NCBI GenBank assembly: GCA_030066015.1
Contig: JASJCL010000046.1
Coordinates: forward strand, 1-39,387
Source of the DNA: Desulfosarcinaceae bacterium
GTDB lineage: Bacteria; Desulfobacterota; Desulfobacteria; Desulfobacterales; Desulfosarcinaceae
Length of the DNA: 39,387 nt
Direction: 5' to 3'
Below are positions 33,657 to 39,387 of this stretch, one piece after another. A model generated the notes under the pieces. That model worked only from the letters and a program-made list of their open reading frames with translations. It made no database searches and had not been told where the DNA came from. The position numbers and the translations under genes were made by a program. Within the stretch, counting starts at the first letter, position 1, and the number at the start of each line of letters is the position of its first letter.

Positions 33657-35579
33657 TTAGTTGTCCATGGTGTAAAATTTGATGGTTGTCTCCACCGAGG
33701 TGGTCTGCCCGTCCTGATATTGAAATTGGGCCGCCACCTGCTTCTCCGATACGGCCGGGTCGTAGAGGGCCGTGTAGAGATCCTCGTACTTCTCCATGAC
33801 GAATTTACGCCGGATCTTGCCGGTTTTGGTGAGTTCGCCGTCGTCCATGTCGAGGAGCTTGTAGAGAATGGCCATGCGGTGGATGCGAAAATGGGCCTTC
33901 TCCGCGTTGGTATTGATGCCGGACACTTCATCGCAGACCAGCTCGGCCACCTCCGGCTTGGCGGAGAGGTCCATGAAGGTGGTGTAGCTGATCCCGCGGT
34001 CCTCGGCCCACTTGCCCACCACGATGGGGTCGATATTGATCAGGGCCGAAACGTACGGCTGTTGGTCCCCGAAGATGACGGCCTCCTTGATATAGGGGCT
34101 GAACTTGAGGCGGTTCTCCAGGAACATGGGGCTGAACATCTCGCCCTTGGCGTTGTGCATCACGTCGGAAACGCGGTCGATGACCACCAGGTGGCCGCTG
34201 TCGTCGATGTAGCCGGCGTCGCCCGAGTGCAGCCAGTCACCTTCCAGCAGCTCCTCGGTCTTGTCATCCAACTTGTAGTAGCCCTTGGTGACCGAGGGGG
34301 AGCGGGAGAGAATCTCGCCCGCCTCGGAGATCTTGCACTCGGTCTCGGGCAGCGGTTTGCCCACTGTGTCGGAGCAGATGTCCCCGTCGCGGTGCATGTA
34401 GGCGATACCGGTGATCTCGGTCTGCCCATAGATCTGTTTGAGGTTGACGCCAATGGCCTGATAGAAGGTAAAGAGTTCGGGTCCCAGGGCGGCACCGCCG
34501 GTATAGGCCCGCCGGAGACGCAAAAGGCCGATCTGGTTAATTAGGGGGCGGAACATCATCTGACGGCCCAGCCAGGCCTGGAAGGCCAGCAGGGGCGGCA
34601 TCGCCTTGCCCTGCATGCGGTAGCCGGCAGCCCGCTCGCCGATCCGTATGAAGTAGTTGTAGAGCTTGCGGTTGAGCCAGTAGGATTCGTCGATCTTGAG
34701 CCAGATCTGGGAGCGGATGGTCTCGTAGATGCGCGGCGCACCAAACATGAAGTGGGGGCCGATCTCCTTCAAATCCTCCATGGCGGTCTCCACCGCCTCG
34801 GGAAAATTGATCGAAATACCGGTGGCCATGGCCACCCCGAAACTGTTCATCTGTTCGCCGATCCAGGCGAAGGGCAGAAAGCTGAGATACTCGTCTTCGG
34901 GCTCGAGGGGATCCACCTTGGTGATCTGAACCCCCATGTTGATGTAGTTGCGATGGGTCATCATCGACCCTTTGGGCAGGCCGGTGGTGCCCGAGGTCAG
35001 ACAGAGGTGACAGACATCGTCCGGTTCGCCCTGATCCACCATGGCTTCGAAGGTATCCGCCGCCGTCCCCACGTCCGCCTCGCCCAGGCGATACAGCTCA
35101 TCCAGGTCCATGAACCAGTCGTCGCTCTGGTAGCTGCGCATACCGCGGGGATCCTCGTAGATCACCTTGCGCACCTTGGGGAGCTTGTCGCGCACCTCCA
35201 CCAGCTTGTCCACCTGCTCCTGGTCGTCGCAGAAGACGATGGAGACATCCAGGTAGTCCAGGATCCCGGCGATCTCGTCGGGCAGGCTGGTCTGATAAAT
35301 GCCGGCCGAAATTCCCCCCAGGGCCTGGATGCCAATGGCCACAAAGAGCATCTCGGGGATGTTGTCGCCGATGAGGGCCAACTTGTCATCCCGGGACATG
35401 CCGATCTTCGCCAGTCCCAAGGCGGTTACCCGCACCTTCTCGTAGTATTCGTGCCAGGTGTAGGATCGCCAGCGGCCGAACTCCTTCTCACGCAGGGCCA
35501 CCTTGTCGGGTGTTTTCTGCATCCGCCAGCGCAGCAGTTGGGGAATGGAATACTGAGTCAGATGGTCTTGGTTTTCCAT
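33657..35579 (-). CDS. Long-chain-type AMP-dependent acyl-CoA synthetase (FAA1/FadD15-like)
   Basis: The 640-residue product is of the large FAA1-type CoA-ligase group. It has the canonical phosphate loop LTSGTTGLPKGSMMTHRN, A4/A5 regions with LPFAWIGEQMNSFGV and IYGQTEITG, GDWLHSGDAGYIDDSGHLVV and the C-terminal catalytic lysine in LTKTGKIRRKFV. It should activate a carboxylic acid with ATP and CoA; substrate size is not evident. The ATG at 35579 is chosen seven bases after the livG stop; a TTG at 35600 would overlap livG. The ribosome site is weak, so coupling to livG translation is likely. Its position between livG and livH suggests that the imported acid is activated at once. Confidence 0.93.
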   Translation of the reverse strand: MENQDHLTQYSIPQLLRWRMQKTPDKVALREKEFGRWRSYTWHEYYEKVRVTALGLAKIGMSRDDKLALIGDNIPEMLFVAIGIQALGGISAGIYQTSLPDEIAGILDYLDVSIVFCDDQEQVDKLVEVRDKLPKVRKVIYEDPRGMRSYQSDDWFMDLDELYRLGEADVGTAADTFEAMVDQGEPDDVCHLCLTSGTTGLPKGSMMTHRNYINMGVQITKVDPLEPEDEYLSFLPFAWIGEQMNSFGVAMATGISINFPEAVETAMEDLKEIGPHFMFGAPRIYETIRSQIWLKIDESYWLNRKLYNYFIRIGERAAGYRMQGKAMPPLLAFQAWLGRQMMFRPLINQIGLLRLRRAYTGGAALGPELFTFYQAIGVNLKQIYGQTEITGIAYMHRDGDICSDTVGKPLPETECKISEAGEILSRSPSVTKGYYKLDDKTEELLEGDWLHSGDAGYIDDSGHLVVIDRVSDVMHNAKGEMFSPMFLENRLKFSPYIKEAVIFGDQQPYVSALINIDPIVVGKWAEDRGISYTTFMDLSAKPEVAELVCDEVSGINTNAEKAHFRIHRMAILYKLLDMDDGELTKTGKIRRKFVMEKYEDLYTALYDPAVSEKQVAAQFQYQDGQTTSVETTIKFYTMDN

Positions 35580-35586
35580 GAGACGA

Positions 35587-36348
35587 TCACTCTTCACCAA
35601 TATATGCTTCGATCACTTTGGGATTTCTGGCCACTTCTTCGGGTTTGCCCGCCCCGATCACTTCGCCGAAGTCCAGCACGTAAATCTGGTCGGAGATATC
35701 CATCACCACGCCCAGGTCGTGCTCCACGAGGACAACGGTGGTGCCGCGCTCCTTCTGGATGTCGAGGACGAAGCGCACCATATCCTCTTTCTCCTCGATG
35801 TTCATGCCCGCCATGGGCTCGTCCAGCAGCAGCACTTCGGGTCCCAGGGTCAAGGCGCGGGCGACCTCGACCCGCTTCTGAATACCGTAGGCCAGCGATC
35901 CCACGGTATGTTTGCGATAGGGTTCGAGCTCCATGAAGTCGATGACATCTTCCACATAGGCGCGGTTCTGCGCCTCCACCCGTGAGGTTTTCCCCGAGAA
36001 AAAAAGCGCTTGAAAGAAACTGTAGGAGAGGTTTTTGTGGCGCGCCAGGAGGAGGTTGTCCAACACCGTCATACCACTGAACAGCTCCAGATTTTGAAAG
36101 GCGCGCGCGATACCCAGGATGGAAACACTGTGGGGGGACGCGTTGGTCAGCGAACGGTCGCCGTAGGTGATATTGCCGCGGGTGGGGTGATAGAACCCGG
36201 AGATGCAGTTGAGCAGGCTGGTCTTGCCCGCCCCATTGGGGCCGATGACCGAGGTGATCAGCCCCGGTTCAATCTCCATGTCTACCGCCGTCAAGGCATT
36301 GAGGCCGCCAAAGGTCAGCGTAACTTCCGAAATCGAGAGGCTCGTCAT
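35587..36348 (-). CDS. livG: ABC transporter ATP-binding protein, LivG type
   Basis: The 253-residue ATPase has Walker A in VIGPNGAGKTSLLNCISGFY, and ARAFQNLELFSGMTVLDNLL, the LivG-type Q-loop region. The signature is LAYGIQKRVEVARALTLGPE, in place of a classical LSGGQ, as usual for LivG. Walker B is in VLLLDEPMAGMN and the switch histidine in VVLVEHDLGVVMDIS. It is the first gene of the transporter operon in the direction of transcription. The perfect palindrome at 36429-36445 and the operon promoter should lie in the 439-base region upstream. Confidence 0.95.
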   Translation of the reverse strand: MTSLSISEVTLTFGGLNALTAVDMEIEPGLITSVIGPNGAGKTSLLNCISGFYHPTRGNITYGDRSLTNASPHSVSILGIARAFQNLELFSGMTVLDNLLLARHKNLSYSFFQALFFSGKTSRVEAQNRAYVEDVIDFMELEPYRKHTVGSLAYGIQKRVEVARALTLGPEVLLLDEPMAGMNIEEKEDMVRFVLDIQKERGTTVVLVEHDLGVVMDISDQIYVLDFGEVIGAGKPEEVARNPKVIEAYIGEE

Positions 36349-36428
36349 AAATCCAAGATCCGCTTGGGTCAGCTGTCGGCACCTCCGGGATGCCTTAACG
36401 GGTGAGTATATTTGGCATTAATACAAAG

Positions 36429-36445
36429 AATGAATTGAATTCATT
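36429..36445. promoter_or_regulatory. Perfect 17-bp palindrome, candidate operator of the liv/acyl-CoA synthetase operon
   Basis: AATGAATTGAATTCATT is a perfect dyad with eight bases on each side of a central G, located 81 bases before the livG start. TGAATGA/TCATTCA-like half-sites are known for TetR-type fatty-acid regulators such as Bacillus FadR. The regulator here could be the TetR protein in this window or another one. The match to that class is by general likeness, not by alignment. Confidence 0.5.
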
Positions 36446-36603
36446 ATCTAAAATCACCTATGCAGCACTTTCACGAAGGAGTCAAGCAAATAATCGTTCT
36501 ATATAGAGGCATGCGGTCGGCCGATGGGGGATTTTAGACTTAACCATCTACAATAATTAAAGTTTCATGTAAAGCGCAGAGCCGTATGTTAAAGCAGTGG
36601 CAA

Positions 36604-36626
36604 AATAGTGGGCTACAACCACTATT
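36604..36626 (-). terminator. Candidate terminator downstream of the GAF-PAS-LuxR gene
   Basis: AATAGTGG (36604-36611) and CCACTATT (36619-36626) form a perfect eight-pair stem with a seven-base loop. On the minus strand the stem is followed by a short T-run (the stem ends in TT and continues TTG), about 160 bases after the stop of the regulator gene at 36788. The T-run is short and the stem is only moderately GC-rich, so this is a weak candidate. Confidence 0.4.
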
Positions 36627-36787
36627 ATGGCGGCAAGCTCCCATGGCCCCGCCATCGAGCATCTCCGTTATCGCCGCCGGTCGAGCCGCAAACCGCTGCG
36701 CCGCCAGATCGCGGCGATCCTTGCGCGCAATGAGGCCTCACGCTTCTCATCGACAGCGGCTCTTACGCTTCAAATTGAAAGCGGCCA

Positions 36788-38431
36788 TCATTCTTCGAAT
36801 GATAGCAGATACGAACGCAGGTTCACCTTGCGGCCTTTGAGCCCCAATTTGGTGCGGATGTTGTAACGGTGAAAGAGAATGGTGTTTTTGGAAAGCGCCA
36901 GCAGTTCGGCGATCTCCTTGTTGGTCTGCCCCTCCTTGATCAGCCCGGCCACCTTTACCTCCATGGGCGTCAGGCTGAAATAGCGGGACGACAATTTGCC
37001 CACGAAGGGGCTGACGATGCTCTCCAGGTTGGCCTCCAAAACCTCGATCAGCATACGCTGGCTGGTATCCAGACGGCTGCGGCCCAGACGGGCCAGATAG
37101 GGCCGTACCAATTCGCGCACATTGGTGAGAACGTTCTCCTGGAGCTCGCTCTTGTCCGCCTCGCGCTGTTTGAGGAGCACCCGCAGGGCGGTGTTGACCT
37201 CCTCGAGATGGCCGGATTGGGCCTGCAGCTCCTTTTCGCGGCGTCGCAAAGCGGTCTCGGCGCGCTTGCGCTCCTCGATCTCCTGGGCGAGGCGTTCGTT
37301 GGCGGCGGCCAGCTCGGCGGTGCGCTCTTGAACCAGCTCCTCCAGGTGATCGTGGTAGTTCTTCAGCGCTGTCTCGGCCCGCTTGCGGGCGCTGATGTCC
37401 CGCAGGGTGACGATGTTGCCCACCGACTCTCCGTCGGCGTTGGTGTATAGGGTGGAGCTGATCTGGACGTCCAGCTTGCGGCCGTCGCGGGTCAGACGAC
37501 GGGTTTCGAACAGGTTGATCTTCTGGCCGCGCTTCATCGCTTCGATGGCCCGGCGGGTCTCGGGCCAGCTCTCGGGGGGAACAAAATCGATCTGGTGGCC
37601 GAGAAGCTTCTCCCGGGAGAGGCCGAAGGTCTGTTCAAAAGCGGGATTGACGTAGGTGGCCACCCCTTCCATGTCGTACACCACGATGGGGTCCGGAGAG
37701 GCGTCCAGGAAGGTGCGGTAGCGCCGCTCGCTCTGCTTGATGCGGGCCTCTGCCCGCCGCCGCTCGGCCAGTTCACGGCGAACATCGGCATAGAGATTGG
37801 CCTTCTCCAGGGCGATGAGGGCCAATGCGGCAAAGCGCTCCAGGTTCTGGACATCGGCCTCCCGGAACTGACCATCGGGATCCACGTGGGCCAGGCCGAT
37901 GACACCGACGACGCCCTGATCTGACTTGAGCGGCAGCCCCACGATGCTGCGCAATCCATCCAGCACCTTGTCGGCCAGCCGGTCGGGCCATTCACGGTAA
38001 TCGGGCACCACCAGGGGGCGCTCCAGTTCCCACACCTTGCCCCCCATCCCCTCGCCGCAGGTCACCTGGCGTCCCAATTGACCGGTGAAGAAGCCCATGC
38101 CCACGCGCATCTGCAGCCGCTGTCCATCGGGCTCCAGCAGATAGATATAGCCGTGGCGGGTATCTGCCAGCGCCGCGGCGTGGCGCAAAATGGCCTGCAA
38201 CTGCTCCTTCTGATCCAGATTTTCGATGAGGCTGAGCGCGGCGGCGTGGAGGGCGGTGAGGTATTCATTCTGCCGCTGCACGGCCTGCTCCACCCCGCGC
38301 AGACGCGCCACCTCTGCCTGCAAGGCTGAGGTCTCTGTCTTCAGGGCCGAGGCCTCCGCCCGCAGAGCAGCGGTTTCGTTTCGCAGACCGGAACTCCGGG
38401 CCGCGGCATCCTTTGGAGTGGGCGGGCGCAT
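36788..38431 (-). CDS. GAF-PAS sensor regulator with LuxR-type DNA-binding domain
   Basis: The 547-residue soluble protein combines an N-terminal coiled coil (about 15-50, with ETAALRAEASALKTETSALQ), a GAF domain (about 65-212, with DTRHGYIYLLEPDGQRLQMR and RSIVGLPLKSDQGVVGVIGL) and a PAS domain (about 232-352). A long coiled coil follows (about 355-445), then a C-terminal LuxR helix-turn-helix (about 484-540, with LTPMEVKVAGLIKEGQTNKE and IAELLALSKNTILFHRYNI). No kinase or receiver domain is present, so it is probably a one-component regulator sensing a cytoplasmic ligand. The ATG at 38431 lies five bases after the stop of the LOG-family gene, which argues for co-expression; a frame start at 38557 inside that gene is unlikely. 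Confidence 0.9.
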   Translation of the reverse strand: MRPPTPKDAAARSSGLRNETAALRAEASALKTETSALQAEVARLRGVEQAVQRQNEYLTALHAAALSLIENLDQKEQLQAILRHAAALADTRHGYIYLLEPDGQRLQMRVGMGFFTGQLGRQVTCGEGMGGKVWELERPLVVPDYREWPDRLADKVLDGLRSIVGLPLKSDQGVVGVIGLAHVDPDGQFREADVQNLERFAALALIALEKANLYADVRRELAERRRAEARIKQSERRYRTFLDASPDPIVVYDMEGVATYVNPAFEQTFGLSREKLLGHQIDFVPPESWPETRRAIEAMKRGQKINLFETRRLTRDGRKLDVQISSTLYTNADGESVGNIVTLRDISARKRAETALKNYHDHLEELVQERTAELAAANERLAQEIEERKRAETALRRREKELQAQSGHLEEVNTALRVLLKQREADKSELQENVLTNVRELVRPYLARLGRSRLDTSQRMLIEVLEANLESIVSPFVGKLSSRYFSLTPMEVKVAGLIKEGQTNKEIAELLALSKNTILFHRYNIRTKLGLKGRKVNLRSYLLSFEE

Positions 38432-38436
38432 CGTGT

Positions 38437-39087
38437 TCACACAATCACGATCTTCGTGACAGCCTCGACCACCTCGGCCGGATCGTCGATCACCTGAATG
38501 ATATCCAGGTCCTCGGGTGAAATGAGTTTTTGGGTCAGCATGCGGTCCTTGACCCATTCCAACAGCCCGCTCCAGTAGTCGCTGCCCACGCAGATGATGG
38601 GGAAGGGTTTGATGCGGTGGGTCTGGATAAGGGTGACCACCTCGAACAATTCGTCCAGAGTACCGAAGCCGCCGGGCATGGCCACATAGGCGGCGGCGAA
38701 CTTGACGAACATCAGCTTGCGGATAAAGAAATAACGAAAATCCAGCTGAACATTGGCGTAGGGATTGGGTGCCTGCTCGAAGGGCAATTGTATATTGAGG
38801 CCCACGGAGGTGCCCTCCGCTTCTGCCGCTCCCTTGTTGCCGGCCGCCATGATCCCGCCGCCGCCGCCGGTGATCACGGAGAAGCCCGCCTTGACGAACC
38901 GGCCGGCGATCTCCACCGCCTGCTGGAAGATTGGGTCGTCCGGCTGCGTGCGTGCCGATCCGAAGATGCTCACCGCGGGGCCAATATCGTGCAAGTTCTC
39001 CACGCCATCGACGAATTCGCCCATGATTCTGAACAGCCGCCAGGATTCCCCCAGTTTGAGGTCGTCGATCACAAATTGCCGTTCCAT
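38437..39087 (-). CDS. LOG-family (TIGR00730-type) Rossmann-fold protein
   Basis: The 216-residue product has the family hallmarks: VSIFGSARTQPDDP, TGGGGGIMAAGNKGAAEAEG and the PGGFGTLDE motif (about residues 138-146), which carries the catalytic glutamate region. LOG proteins release the ribose-5-phosphate from cytokinin-like nucleotides; many bacterial members act on AMP or have unknown substrates. The ATG at 39087 is chosen because AGGAG lies six bases upstream; the frame is open to an ATG at 39141 without such a site. It is the first gene of a pair with the GAF-PAS-LuxR regulator. Confidence 0.9.
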   Translation of the reverse strand: MERQFVIDDLKLGESWRLFRIMGEFVDGVENLHDIGPAVSIFGSARTQPDDPIFQQAVEIAGRFVKAGFSVITGGGGGIMAAGNKGAAEAEGTSVGLNIQLPFEQAPNPYANVQLDFRYFFIRKLMFVKFAAAYVAMPGGFGTLDELFEVVTLIQTHRIKPFPIICVGSDYWSGLLEWVKDRMLTQKLISPEDLDIIQVIDDPAEVVEAVTKIVIV

Positions 39088-39255
39088 TCCCATCTCCTTT
39101 TCGTCCGTCCCATCGGCAGCAGGTGTGAGCGCATCGTTCACCGCGATGGCGCCCTTCTCACAGCATCTTTTTTTAAGCGCCCCCTTGATTTCATCTGGCG
39201 ACGCCTTATGTTGCGTCGTTTACCAATTGAGATTCCCCTTGAAATTATTGTAAAT

Positions 39256-39284
39256 CCTCTATCGGCAATTGTTGGCGATGTCAA
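39256..39284 (-). promoter_or_regulatory. Candidate promoter for the LOG-family/GAF-PAS-LuxR pair
   Basis: On the minus strand TTGACA (39279-39284) is followed after 17 bases by TAGAGG (39256-39261), which matches the -10 consensus at three of six positions. It lies 169 bases upstream of the chosen start at 39087, in an AT-rich region without coding frames. The leader would be long. Confidence 0.35.
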
Positions 39285-39334
39285 TCATTTGCATTTGACA
39301 TCCCCCTTCGGTGCTGATAAAAAATTGAATTTAC

Positions 39335-39360
39335 AAAAAGGGGGCCACCCCCCTTTTTTT
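39335..39360. terminator. Bidirectional rho-independent terminator
   Basis: AAAAAGGGGG (39335-39344) pairs with CCCCC and a following T-run, and the loop is CCAC. The hairpin is flanked by A5 on one side and T7 (39354-39360) on the other, so it works as an intrinsic terminator in either direction. The gene it serves lies beyond the right edge, most likely a minus-strand gene ending there. Confidence 0.85.
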
Positions 39361-39387
39361 ATTTTCTAAAGATCAATCGACTGCATG

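Larger units (their letters stand above)
36349..36787. other. Upstream region of the liv operon, AT-rich, no gene
   Basis: This 439-base space separates livG (its start) from the GAF-PAS-LuxR gene (its end), both on the minus strand. The part from about 36410 to 36600 is AT-rich and should hold the operon promoter. On the minus strand a TTGACT (36480-36485) could be a -35, but the -10 region at the right distance is poor. Short open frames between 36586 and 36840 are arginine-rich and lack ribosome sites, so they are not called. Confidence 0.55.

Overview
The window looks like chromosomal DNA of a strictly anaerobic Desulfobacterota bacterium, most like the Desulfosarcina/Desulfococcus group. 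This is inferred from gene content: a DGC-type zinc-binding protein, DUF1638, DUF3786 and a Nif11-like protein, a fused B12-dependent isobutyryl-CoA mutase with beta-oxidation genes, and a liv-type ABC transporter operon with an acyl-CoA synthetase gene inside it. No rRNA, tRNA, CRISPR array or intact insertion sequence was seen.

Region 1 (1-7.2 kb, visibly less GC-rich than the rest) carries small, cysteine-rich and poorly characterised genes, mostly on the minus strand. A SpoIIE-type phosphatase is broken by an in-frame TGA. Upstream of it is a compact series: ECF sigma factor, SHOCT membrane protein, DGC protein, a six-cysteine protein, a CxxC carboxymuconolactone-decarboxylase-like protein and a 60-residue cysteine protein hidden in a longer frame. 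Further right is a Nif11-like / DUF1638 / DUF3786 cassette, then a 72-residue protein divergent from a GlxA-type regulator.

Region 2 (7.2-11.2 kb) holds a two-component system (double-Cache/HAMP/PAS NarX-type kinase plus NarL/FixJ regulator). It is separated by a partly very AT-rich spacer from a divergent TetR regulator that has its own promoter and a candidate operator.

Region 3 (11.1-21.4 kb, plus strand) is a catabolic cluster: TetR, acyl-CoA dehydrogenase, IcmF, thiolase, 3-hydroxyacyl-CoA dehydrogenase, XRE-cupin regulator, a second acyl-CoA dehydrogenase and a double-ACT protein. IcmF has the Phe/Gln pair typical of isobutyryl-CoA mutases. The likely flow is isobutyryl-CoA to butyryl-CoA, then crotonyl-CoA, 3-hydroxybutyryl-CoA, acetoacetyl-CoA and two acetyl-CoA. 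The enoyl-CoA hydratase is not in the window.

Region 4 (21.5-26.9 kb) has a serine hydrolase, a thioesterase with a four-helix membrane protein, a divergent AraC regulator, a decayed alkaline phosphatase / copper-chaperone chimera and a PilZ protein.

Region 5 (27.0-36.4 kb, minus strand) reads, in transcription order, livG, acyl-CoA synthetase, livH, livM, substrate-binding protein, livF, universal stress protein and a second CoA ligase with degenerate catalytic motifs. The pairing suggests import of an organic acid and its activation to a CoA thioester, possibly feeding region 3. Two large palindromes sit in its intergenic spaces and a perfect 17-bp palindrome lies upstream of livG.

Region 6 (36.8-39.4 kb) has a LOG-family protein, a GAF-PAS-LuxR regulator whose PAS domain resembles that of the region 2 kinase, and a bidirectional terminator at the right edge.
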